NCBI GenBank assembly: GCA_027600665.1
Contig: JADGJL010000609.1
Span: forward strand, 1 to 17,341
Reading direction: 5' to 3'
DNA length: 17,341 nucleotides
DNA from: Irineochytrium annulatum
Lineage: Eukaryota > Chytridiomycota > Chytridiomycetes > Chytridiales > Chytridiaceae
Position numbers and translations under genes: made by a program. Below, piece after piece: positions 1 to 8,393 of this stretch. How positions within the stretch are numbered: position 1 is the stretch's first letter; each line of letters begins with the position of its first letter. Under the pieces are notes generated by a model that had not been told where the DNA came from, did not search any database, and saw nothing but the letters and a program-made list of their open reading frames with translations.

Positions 1-651
1 GTCCCCGACGCCCAACCCGCCCATGACCGCCTGCTTGAGCATGTCGTAGCTCCCGACCTGGGACGCCGTCATGAGCACGGCCCTGCCCACGTTCGGACCA
101 ATGCCCCTGAACAGGGCTGGCGCGCCCTCCTCCTTCACGATCCGTCCCAGGGCGTCGAACACGTTCCGGTACTTCCGTCGAAGCTCGATGGGAAGCTTGC
201 CATCGGCTTGCATGCGGACGTTGGCGAGGTCTGCGGGCTGTTGACGACGTGATCATGTTTAGAGGTAAAGACACGCGATCATCCCACCTGGGGAGTTGAA
301 GGTAAGCAAGGTGACACTTACGGATCCAACAATTCCGCCCACAAAGCCTCCGCCCATCCCAGCCAGCACCGGAGACCAACCCAGACCGTCTTTGAGCTGA
401 TCATACACCGCAAACCGCGCCGTGCTGTACGTGAGCTGGCGTAGGAGTGATGCCGTGAGGCCCTGGTAGAAGCTCATGATGCCCTCGGCCCGGAGCATGG
501 ACAGTGTTGTGCTGAAGAGTGGCAGGTGGCCGCGGCCCTGCAGCCGCACCTTGATGGTGTCGAGCGGGTGAGTGAGGACCGCGGCGCCGGCGGCGGAGAA
601 GCCGCCGTACCACCACCTGGACTTCTTCGGCGCGGGCTTCGGCGGCGCCAT
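1..651 (-). CDS. DIC1: Mitochondrial dicarboxylate carrier, DIC1-like (partial, runs off left edge)
   Basis: Exons are complement(join(<1..237, 322..651)), with a phase-0 intron (GTAAGT...CAACAG, 84 nt). The visible 189 residues are about two thirds of a roughly 290-residue SLC25 carrier; the third repeat lies beyond the window. The start at 651 gives a short basic N-terminus followed by SRWWYGG. The first carrier signature THPLDTIKVRLQ is at about residues 27-38. The second, PADLANVRMQAD, comes straight after the intron; its Asn where Lys/Arg is usual is, as I recall, typical of dicarboxylate carriers (PADVxNxRMQ). RGIGPNVGRAVLMTASQ also recalls yeast Dic1. By family knowledge it would exchange malate or succinate for phosphate across the inner mitochondrial membrane. 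An oxoglutarate carrier is the main alternative. The spacer upstream of the start is shared with the 3' side of the Nab3-like gene. Confidence 0.87.
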
Positions 652-1056
652 CGGGAAGGAGGGGGAACGAATGTCCGTAGTGAAGAGATGGCGATCGTCT
701 TTTTGACCTCCGCGTCAACAACGGGACTCCATCTCAATCATCAGTTGAGTGCAATGCACACGTTTTATTATAGCACAAACCAGACTTCACAAAAAATTAT
801 ATATAAGAGAACTGCAATCTGGTCGAAGAACTCACGACAGCAGTACACTGAACGCTCCTCTCAAAAAATTAAATGATTCGAAGAGCTTCAAGCCAGGTAA
901 GGGACTAATATACGAGCGAGTAAGGCCGAAACAATACACTCTGGGTGCAGAGAGGAGAGTCAGATAGGACAGTAAAATCAAATTGCTGTAAAAAAATCAA
1001 GGCAGATCAAAACTGCAGCAAAGGTCTCCAATATGTAGCAAATCAAGCTCGCAACC
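652..1056. other. Intergenic spacer (DIC1-like promoter side / NAB3-like 3' side)
   Basis: This 405-bp AT-rich stretch lies between the start of the carrier gene and the stop of the Nab3-like gene, both on the minus strand. It should hold the 3' UTR of the latter and the promoter of the former. A minus-strand AATAAA-like hexamer is present near 765-771. No RNA gene, repeat or further coding region is apparent. Confidence 0.5.
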
Positions 1057-1752
1057 TCAACCACTCCAACCCGCCATTTTCCCTGCCTGCAACTGCTGCT
1101 GTAACTGCTGTAACTGCTGCAGCGCAGTCACGCCGGCGCCAACGGCAGGCGCATGCCCAGCCGCGCCGTTGAGCATTCCAACTGCGCCACCGCCCATAGC
1201 GGGTTGAAGCGTGTTGATCTGCTTTAACTTTGACAGGAGGTCCGAAACGCCGCCGGCCTGCGTTGTGTTAGGCGGCATGGTCGTGGGAGGCACTGCCGTG
1301 CCCACAGGGCGGAGAAAATTTGCCAGCTGAGCGGCCGCGGATGCAGTGCCAAGGCTTGGCGCCTGCTGTGACTGTTGTTGCTGTTGTTGAAGCAAAGAGG
1401 CAAGAAGGTTCATTTGCGAGGGTTGCTGTTGTTGTTGCTGTTGTTGTTGTTGCTGTTGTGGTTGTTGTTGTTGCTGTTGTTGTTGATGAAGAAGAGCCTG
1501 CAAGGCGTTGATGCCCTGCGCCTGCTGCTGCGGAGGCGCGACCCCCGCATTGGCCGTCAGTTGCGCGAGGAGCTTAGCGTTCGCCACCGCACCCTGCGCC
1601 TGAGCCGGGTTCTGGGTGAGCGCCGTCACGAGCTGCAGGAGCGACGGGTCGATAGCTTGCCCGAGTGGGCTGATCTGCGAGATGGGCCCGGCGACGGCTG
1701 CGCCGGTGTTTATGGGGTTGTTGGTCATTAGCCGTGCAAGGGGGTTCATTGC

Positions 1753-1785
<33 letters not shown>

Positions 1786-3612
1786 AAGAATCGCGAGAGG
1801 GTTGCTAGCGACGCCGCCGCCGGTCGTGCCTACTTGGGGAGCAACAGTTGGGCGTTGAGCCTTGTCTTGAACGAGGAGTTGAACAGCCATTTCGACGTTG
1901 ATGTGGTCGTACTCTAAACGGAGGCAAAAAGAAGTCAGGGCACCGCCGAAGGTGCTGAAAAGACTAAGCGTCATTCGCTACGTACCGGTGACTTGGCCGC
2001 CAGCGTAAAATACGTGCATCGAGATAGGGTCGGACTTCTCGTACTGCTTGTCGAAAAACACGACAGCACGAACGCCCTCGCCCATCATCTGGTGGACAAC
2101 GGAACGCAGCGTGTATTTCGGCGAGAGGTACAACGTGTCCACCTTAAAGTTTGCACGCTTAAACGCATCCTCGGAGGTTGACCGGAACACTCTGGAAAAT
2201 GGAAGGGAGGCCGTGCGTTAACGCGCTGTGGGTATAAACAAGCTGGCTGCTCTTCATAAGTACCTATCCACCTCGCCGAGTATGATTATCTGGCAGTCTG
2301 GGACGGCCGAGCCGAAACGTCGTGGCAACGGGAACTCGAGCGGGTTTAGCAACGCGAGGTTTACGGTCTGCTGGGTCACTTTCGGCATCACTGGTCCTTT
2401 AGTTGGAGGTGGCGGCGGGTCGTCGCTCGCGGACCATCTGGAGCCGCCGCCACGGCGCGGCGGAGGGGAGTCCCTTCGCGAGGTTCTGGAGCCGCGGCGG
2501 TCACGATAATCCCTATCGTCGCGGTCATCTCTGGAATTCCGTTCCGTTCGGGGCCGCTTGCTGGAGTAGTCGTCGTGGCGGTCGCGGTCGCGGTCGCGAT
2601 CGTGTCTAGGACCTTTGTTGTCCTTCGAGACCTTGAGGTCTGGTGGAGGTGAAGGTGGAGGTGATGGAGGTGGATGTGGATGTGGATGTGGATGTAGATG
2701 TGGATGTGGAGGTGAAGGCGGGACGCGGATAATGGTTGCGGAGGTAATCATGTTGATAATGTCGGTTGGTAAGTCGTCCAAATAATAAAATAAAATGCAA
2801 AGGTTGGGCAGAAGAGAATAAATCGTCAGAATTCCATCGCTCAAAGGAGCGACGCGCCAATTATGCAAGGAATGTGGATAAAAAATTGTGGGAGACCAGT
2901 CGAACGTGGGATCTCGCAACTTCAAATTAAACTGCACGGCGGAGACAGATGACATTGAGTACTGACCTAATTCCGACCCGCAAACTACTCTGCCGTTCTC
3001 GTGCTGAATAGCGGCCAGGCAGCTGGCCGGGTTGGCGTATTGGACAAAGCCGAACTTCTCCTTGAGATGCACCTCCAGTATCTCCCCGTAGTTACAAAAG
3101 ATGGCGGCGATGATAAACGGCGTGACCTTGTCACCGACAAGGTTCCCAATGAACAGCCTGGCGTTGCCTGGAAGTCTGCTGATCACGCCAGGGCGGCAGG
3201 TGATGGTCACCTTGTTGTGCGGATGGAAGAGGTATGGATCGAAGTTGCCCTTATCGTAGTGCGCCTTGACGGTCTCGACCAAGGCAAAAACCTTCTCGTC
3301 GGACGGCGACGGGTTCTCGTCGAGGTGGAGCTCGTCGAAGCCGCCACCCGCACCGCTGGGGCCTCGACCACGCTTGCCCCGGGTTCTAAAACCGTTCACA
3401 TCATCGTTGGAGGTTGGAAAACTGCTGGCGGGAGCGGAACTGCTAGAGCTCGAGGACGAGCCGTTTGCGGGCTTCGGCGGGAGGTTGAAACGAGCCGGTT
3501 CGTCGGCGGCGGAGGCGGCCACGTTCTGAAGGTGCGGCGGGGACGCCTGCACCGGAGCCTGCAGGACCGACTCGACAACGTCCATGGCAGTCTTCGTAGA
3601 TTCTGCGATCAT
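1057..3612 (-). CDS. NAB3: Nab3-type RNA-binding protein (hnRNP-C-like RRM, RD/RS stretch, poly-Q tail)
   Basis: Exons are complement(join(1057..1913, 1986..2191, 2264..2639, 2967..3612)), giving 694 residues. The order is: Ser/Pro-rich N-terminus; RRM at about 151-222, with RNP2 LFIGNL (153-158) and RNP1 KFGFVQYA (186-193); RD/RS-rich segment at about 225-300; a conserved globular segment at about 330-425 opening with DCQIIIL; then a Gln-rich tail with two long Q tracts and short LLxxL-type helices such as VSDLLSKLKQI. RRM, second fold and Q-rich tail in this order match yeast Nab3, which with Nrd1 and Sen1 terminates short non-coding RNA polymerase II transcripts in the nucleus. The middle fold also resembles the anticodon-binding-like domain of NCOA5. 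Joins are phase-consistent: the first gives ELDLKVSKD and the third gives VTGEYDHINVEMA. The first intron (327 nt) is unusual because it is a multiple of three and free of stops. Confidence 0.85.
1365..1493 (-). repeat. Interrupted CAA/CAG poly-Q region
   Basis: Two clusters of mixed CAA/CAG codons code long glutamine runs, broken by Pro, Ser and short hydrophobic segments (MNLLASLL, GINALQALLH), in the tail of the Nab3-like protein. The alternation of CAA with CAG contrasts with the pure CAG tract further upstream in the same gene. Confidence 0.9.
1753..1785 (-). repeat. CAG trinucleotide tract coding poly-Q (Q11)
   Basis: On the coding (minus) strand there are ten uninterrupted CAG codons followed by one CAA, coding 11 glutamines in the tail of the Nab3-like protein. 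The near-pure CAG run is the kind of tract that varies in length between strains. Confidence 0.95.
2640..2966 (-). other. Intron 1 of the Nab3-like gene, 327 nt, stop-free and in frame
   Basis: The donor is GTCAGT at 2966-2961 and the acceptor is CCACCAG ending at 2640. Splicing joins the end of the RRM to DLKVSKDNKG, which fits the last beta strand of an hnRNP-C/Nab3 RRM. The intron is 109 codons long and has no stop in the host frame, so a retained transcript would still be translatable with a His-Pro/Pro-rich insert. The splice call rests on homology at the junction and on the repeat-like content of the insert. Confidence 0.7.
2671..2710. repeat. TGGATG hexanucleotide microsatellite
   Basis: About six to seven tandem TGGATG-type units (one degenerate, TAGATG) lie within the first intron of the Nab3-like gene, just before the acceptor. 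On the transcribed strand this is a CA/CT-rich CATCCA run that may serve as the pyrimidine-rich tract before the 3' splice site. If retained it would code alternating His-Pro. Confidence 0.9.
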
Positions 3613-3615
3613 TCA

Positions 3616-3635
3616 ATGGGATGGGATGGGATGGG
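3616..3635. repeat. ATGGG pentamer, four copies
   Basis: Four perfect ATGGG units end three bases before the start codon of the Nab3-like gene. In its mRNA they read as four CCCAT units in the 5' leader, directly ahead of the AUG at 3612. Confidence 0.9.
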
Positions 3636-3674
3636 CGATGGTGTGAGCAAAGCTGCTTCGATCTCCCACTTTTC

Positions 3675-3703
3675 GCTTTTTGCAACGAGCTTTTTGCAAC
3701 GAG
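3675..3703. repeat. 14-bp tandem direct repeat
   Basis: Two perfect adjoining copies of GCTTTTTGCAACGA lie in the upstream region of the Nab3-like gene, about 65-90 bp before its start codon. Confidence 0.9.
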
Positions 3704-3789
3704 ATATGCGAAGTTGTGAGGTTTGGGGGTTTGCAAATTCCTCGAGCTCAAGTTAAAAAGGCGTATTCCTACACTTTTGTTTTTTATTC

Positions 3790-3867
3790 TTAATTGTAAT
3801 TATTGTCCTCATAATTTTGGTAGATGGTTAATTGTAATTATTGTCCTCATAATTTTGGTAGATGGTT
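3790..3867. repeat. 38-bp perfect tandem duplication
   Basis: Two head-to-tail copies with period 38, beginning TAATTGTAATTATTGTCC and ending TGGTAGATGG, are identical across their full length. Perfect identity in non-coding DNA suggests a recent slippage or duplication event, or an assembly artefact. Confidence 0.92.
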
Positions 3868-4010
3868 GCGTCGCCATCAGGACCGAAACCACCAAACACG
3901 ACTTCATCTTCGCCCGTTCGGCTCGAAGGCTTTCGAAACGTTTCTAAAGAATCGGACCCGTCGTGATACCGTGAATTGCAGAAGTTGCAGGGTTTTTAGT
4001 ACACCGAGCC

Positions 4011-5284
4011 CTAGTTCTTCATCTTCGGCAACTTTGGCAACTGAATCCCCATCGGCTGCTTCTTCTCCAGCTCGCAATACGCGTGCAGCTTCTCCCTAAC
4101 CTTCCTCGGCAGACTTTCATAGCACTTCTTGCAGAATACCTTTTGATCCCACGATACAAATTTCTTGCTCCTCATGTCCGCATGACAACCGTTGCACAGA
4201 AAGTGATCTTCGCACCACTGCCTCCCAAACACCTCGATCGAGGATCCCCGCGACGCCTTAAAGCAGAACGCGCACACGGAGCCCACGGCCCGCGCGTAGT
4301 CATCCGCGCAGTAGAACCCACCCTCGAACTCCCAGAATACACCGTCGGCAAAGGGGCGTCGACACCGCTTGCAGACGAAGCACTGCGGGTGGAAGTGTGT
4401 GCCGGCCTTGAGGTTCTCAACGCTCCGCTCAACGCCGATAGGCTCGCCGCAGCCTTTGCAGATGCGCATCTGTAGCGCGGCGTAGTCGACGGGACAGTAG
4501 AGCTTGCCGTCGAGCTCTCTACAGGATTGGGTCAGGGGTTCACGGCAGGGGCCCGAACATATGAGATGGTGGACGTGAAGACGCTGGTTCTTCCAAACGA
4601 TGACGGTGGTCGGGCTGAGAGGCTCGCTGCAGCGGTGACATGGGTCTGCGACGGCCTTCGGAGCTGGTTATAGCAGTATTTGTTGGCGTCGGTGATAAAG
4701 GTAGAACATGCGAAGTCTCTTACTTTGCTTCATCAACGCTATACAAGGCTTGCAAAAAGCCTCATCGTCCTTCACAACAAAAGGAGTTCCCGAAAGGACA
4801 GTCCCGCAATGCTGGCAGAGAAAATGCTCCGGGTGCCATTTCTTATCAAGAGCGGTTATGAACTTTCCCGAGATGGCGCCGCTGCACATGGCGCATCTTG
4901 GGCTGCAGAAGCGTCAGTGAGTAGAATTCGGCAAGGAACCACAAAGCGTAGAACAGGTTCAATGGGAGCTACAACTGAGATCAACATACCCAAACAAGAG
5001 CGCATGATCGATCTCGCAGAAAAATTCTCCCTCTGCCTCAAAGAAAACACCCTCTTTGAATGCGTTTCGGCACTTGAAGCACCTGTGAATCGCCCCGATC
5101 AACTCAGCGCTTAAAGAAAAGCGACGCGCGAACAAAATCCTCACGTGAAGCAGGCCGAATGAAACGGTTTGTCTCCGGCGAGGACGTGAAGGTCGTTGAC
5201 GGGCCGTAGGCATCGGTGACAACACCGAGGAGCCAACGACGTTTCGGCCCCGGCCTCGAAGTGCTGCGGCGCGTCGTCGTCCAT
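4011..5284 (-). CDS. Five-LIM-domain protein of the PINCH (LIMS) family
   Basis: Exons are complement(join(4011..4663, 4724..4902, 4990..5082, 5145..5284)), giving 354 residues; introns are 60, 87 and 62 nt. Five LIM zinc-binding domains fill the protein: about 22-77, 81-132, 146-197, 206-260 and 268-320, then a short charged tail. Five LIMs and little else is the PINCH plan. Details agree: the LIM1-LIM2 linker LLFGPRC, LIM2 with WHPEHFLC, LIM3 with RELDGKLYC, LIM5 with Cys in place of the usual His (WCEDH), and KKCYESLPRKVREKL at the end. In animals PINCH binds integrin-linked kinase and parvin at adhesion sites; a partner here is unknown. LIM3 has one extra residue between two zinc ligands (CSGPC). 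The start at 5284 precedes LIM1, and the first intron splits LIM1 (HSACFT|CFKC). A paxillin-like protein is less likely, as it has four LIMs after an LD-motif N-terminus. Confidence 0.86.
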
Positions 5285-5453
5285 GATTTACCTGCCGTGG
5301 TGGAAACCTACATCTGCTGGTTCATTTACTCGATCGTCACCGAGTGCGCTATGGCCTTCTTACGCTCGCCGACGAACGTAGTTCGCACGCCAGGATGTGA
5401 AGAGTATCGGAAGTCAAATTTGAAGTCCATCCAAGCCCGAGATTCATCAGGGA
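5285..5453. promoter_or_regulatory. Divergent intergenic region, PINCH-like (-) / N4BP2-like (+)
   Basis: Only 169 bp separate the two start codons, so both promoters and both 5' leaders must lie here. No clear TATA box is visible. An ATG at 5351 opens a plus-strand frame that does not fit the kinase protein; it may act as an upstream ATG. Confidence 0.6.
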
Positions 5454-6354
5454 ATGCCCGAGGTGATCCTTGTTCGAGGTTAGCTCCTCCAGTCGACATC
5501 CGCCCGCGTGCTGACCCATTAAATGAGGTCTTCCGGGCTCTGGGAAGTCCACCCTGATTCGCGCCCTCACGCCCGCACCTGCCACTGCGCTCGTCATAGC
5601 GACAGATGATTATTTCCTTGACGCGGCCGGCGGCTACCTCTTCAACCCGACCCAGTTTCTCAACGCCCATCTCGCCTGCCTTGCGCGCCTATCCTCTTTT
5701 CTCTCCGCCGCGACGCCAAACGCGGGGGCGCCAATCTTTGTCGAGGACGCGTTTTCGCAGCTTTGGGAGATGCGTCCGTACATGGACCTGTGCGAGCGCC
5801 GCGACGTGCCGTGTCGCGTCGTGGAGCCTGATACGGCCTGGTGGCGGGCACGGGATTTGGACGCGTTGGCGGAAAGGAACACGCACGGCGTGTCGAGGGC
5901 GACGTTGGGGCGGATGCTGGCGCGTTGGGAGGTTGTCGACGGAATTGTGGACGCACGGGAGACGGCGGCGAGGGTGGCGTTCCTGGTGCGCGGCGCGCCC
6001 GGGAGCGGGCGGCAGGCGCTTGTGGAGCGGTGTGTCGCGCTTGGGGGTTGGCTTGCGGGTGGCGGGTGCGTGGATGGTGTTGCGGCAGGTGCAGCGCTCG
6101 TGAGGAAGGGCGTGACGCCCGCGTTTGTGGTGGATGTAGCGGCGAAAAAGGAGAATGTGAGAGAGTTTGTCGCTGCATGCGTGGAGGAGGGGTACCGGAT
6201 TGTCGTTTGCGAGCCAAATGAGGAGAGGTGGGTGAAGAGGGAGTGGGATGCGATGGCGGTTAGCGCGGGGATCAAGGTTGAAGACGCGAAGGCGGCTGTT
6301 GAGGGGTGGGAGGCGGACTTCCGGCTTGACAGGCTGCTGGATACAGGAGGTTAG
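5454..6354 (+). CDS. N4BP2-like P-loop kinase-like protein with tandem domain
   Basis: Exons are join(5454..5478, 5528..6354), giving 283 residues; the 49-nt intron (GTTAGC...ATGAG) splits the Walker A motif. The start at 5454 is the first ATG after an in-frame stop and gives MPEVILVRGLPGSGKST, a beta strand followed by a P-loop (residues 9-17). ATDDYF (33-38), FNPTQFLNAH, VVEPDTAW and LAERNTHGV follow in the order seen in NEDD4-binding-protein-2-like AAA/polynucleotide-kinase-type proteins, which are predicted to phosphorylate nucleic acid ends or nucleosides. Residues about 158-280 repeat the pattern: VAFLVRGAPGSGRQ, AAKKENVREF, EEGYRIVVCEPNEE. In this second copy the P-loop Lys-Ser/Thr is replaced by Arg-Gln (164-171), so it is probably not catalytic. 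GC content is very high across the gene. The substrate cannot be told from sequence. Confidence 0.85.
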
Positions 6355-6617
6355 GGAGCTTGATTGAAGACCTCAAGCTGCCGCAGTGGCCACTTCGTTT
6401 CTTCTCGACTCACAGCTAGCAGTTCGTCAATTGTACTGTTTTAGGCTTGATTACTACGCGTTTATCTGTTGCACTGCCGGATCATTTCTATTAGTCCAAA
6501 TGTAACAAATCGCTAGACTGCGTCCAAGTTTAAATTTGAAAATTTGAGTGTTTATTGACAGGATATACAAAAAGAACGTGCTAAGTAGGCGATTGATTTG
6601 ACAGTCAGAAAAGAACC
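6355..6617. other. Convergent intergenic spacer
   Basis: This 263-bp AT-rich stretch lies between the stops of the N4BP2-like gene (+) and the membrane-protein gene (-) and should hold both 3' UTRs. Beyond the possible poly(A) hexamer at 6551-6556 nothing stands out. Confidence 0.5.
6551..6556 (-). terminator. Possible poly(A) signal AATAAA for the membrane-protein gene
   Basis: The minus strand reads AATAAA about 62 nt past the stop codon at 6618, a normal distance for a cleavage and polyadenylation signal. The hexamer alone is weak evidence. Confidence 0.35.
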
Positions 6618-8393
6618 TCATTTAAGCATCGTCACATCAACATCCCCGCGATCCGAGCTGCAGGTAAGAGATCCTGGTAACGAGCTCGCCTCAGCATAAC
6701 CACGCAGGACACCACGTGAGCGGCTAGAATTTTTGATGTGGACCCCTTCGCCAGACGTCAAGGTGGGCGTATTAGCACCGGTTAAAGAAAACACCCCGGT
6801 GAAACCCGTCTGTGAACATAACGATTTGCGACTTAACAAATGCGCTGAAATGGAAAACGATTCCGTACCAAAAGTAGGCCAATCCCATTGCTCGCCTTCA
6901 GAGTCATAGAGGTACCTTGCGAAGGCGCGCCTTCGGCTGGTCGGAGCATGTCGACGGCAAGATCGACTCTGTCATTTGCCTGCACCTTCATACCGCTTTG
7001 AATCTTCACGTCCCCGGACACGCTGCCGCCGGCTTTGATCGTAGCATACCCGTCAATTTGCGCTCCATTTGCAACCAAAGATCCTTTGTCCAGGATTATT
7101 GTCGGCCCCGCAACGGCTGCGAGGTTGGTGTACGTCAAATAGAGCGACCCGGCGCCAATGCGAACGCTGGCCGCGCCTAACGTTGTGCCGTTCTAGATTA
7201 AAACGATAAGCAATGTAATTTGTCAATTGGTGTGCATCACCTCTATTGTCAGAGGACCGTTGTCGGACGTAACGGAAAATGTAGAAGACGCGGTGAAGAT
7301 CTAATATAACAACAGTCACTCGTCAGCATATGCAACCCATAAGTGAAAGGCTTACCCTCAACCGCGTATCCACCAGCGTGCCGGCCTTAATATCGGTCGA
7401 ACCCTGAACATCAAACCCCTGCAAATCAATTGCGGCGGTATCCGCTCGAACACGCACGGACGCCAGATTGGCGTTCCGGAGGTCGCCCACGACCTTGACC
7501 TCGCCTCCAACGATGTCCAACGCCACGCCATCCAACTTGCCGCGAGGAAAGAGGACCGTCAATTCCGACAGCTCGCAATACGCAAACCCTGACGGCCTTC
7601 GCGACGGGCCCTCCACCTTTACGAAGAGACACCTTCCCTTCCTCGCGCCATTGCCAACCCCCGTCCCGCAAGCCTCGTCCCGGTATCCATATCCCACCAG
7701 CGACTTGTCAAACCGCGTCGCAGCGGACGAGAGCTGGTGCTGCACCGTGATGGGGCCGCCCCTCGGCAATTCCTCAAACCGCAGCGTGGACACCACAAGC
7801 CCTGAGACATCGATGGACAAAGCCAGAAGCTTTTCCGCGACGTCGAACGTGTCCAGGTCCCCCCTCGACCGTGTTGTACAGCGCTCCGGCGCCCGATCGC
7901 CCGCTCCGTCGATCCTGGGCCAGAGGATTCCGGACACCACCGAAGCGGCCACCACCGCGACGAGTGCGAGGCAGCATGCGTGCCGCCGTCTCCGCTTACT
8001 GCGTCGCTCGAGCACGCGCTCTACGGGGGTCGAGGGGACGTCGGCGTTGGGAGGAGGGGAGGAGGAGGTAGGGTCGGACGGCGAGGTGGCATCGTGGCGA
8101 TGCCAGGGCTTCGACTTTGCGGGGGTCGTCCGGATCAGAAGCGGACTTTGCTCGCCTGGGACGAGATGTTAGGAAGGCGAATGCCACCAGGGGACTGTAC
8201 CTGGAATGGCAACATAGGTGTTCATCATCGCTTTATGGTGATGACGTGGCGTACTTTTGACATATTCATTGGAGTTATGCCCAAGGAACAGACTGCTGTG
8301 AAGTTGGTATTCTGATATCGTAGCATTATCCGGCCGTTGCACGTGCGTCACGCCACCACCTAAAGGCATAGCAATACCGTCTCGCACGACCAT
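6618..8393 (-). CDS. Single-pass membrane protein with beta-repeat (adhesin-like, DUF4097-like) outer region
   Basis: Exons are complement(join(6618..6809, 6869..7192, 7241..7300, 7356..8155, 8201..8393)), giving 522 residues. Introns are 45-59 nt; the first has a CTAAC branch site, and the last three are all phase 0. The N-terminal part is low-complexity and cytosolic in look: AIPGEQSPLL at about 62-71, a Ser/Pro stretch, then a basic RRSKRRRRH cluster. One membrane segment follows at about 125-143 (CCLALVAVVAASVVSGIL). The rest is beta-rich, with repeats of the type SVTSDNGPL, TLKASNGIGL and LTCSSDRGDV plus glycine-spaced segments (IKAGGSVSGDVKIQSG). This recalls putative adhesin (DUF4097) and bactofilin-like repeats. 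Basic-side topology predicts the C-terminus outside or in the lumen. EQSPLL fits an acidic dileucine sorting signal. The function is unknown. The start at 8393 is the first ATG in frame; the MetMet at about residues 56-57 is an alternative. Confidence 0.75.

Larger units (their letters stand above)
3613..4010. other. Intergenic spacer (NAB3-like promoter / PINCH-like 3' side)
   Basis: This 398-bp AT-rich spacer lies between two minus-strand genes. It holds three nested short repeats (the ATGGG pentamer, a 14-bp duplication at 3675-3703 and a 38-bp tandem duplication at 3790-3867) and a minus-strand AATAAA at about 3782-3787, a possible poly(A) signal for the PINCH-like gene. No coding region is supported. 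Confidence 0.55.

Noticed and set aside
526..876. Plus-strand open frame opposite the carrier gene
   Set aside because: It is the antisense shadow of the carrier exon running into AT-rich spacer, with no domain and no splice support.
5351..5478. Start of the N4BP2-like protein at the ATG at 5351
   Set aside because: That frame lacks the beta strand required before the P-loop. The other frame gives MPEVILVRG joined directly to GLPGSGKST.
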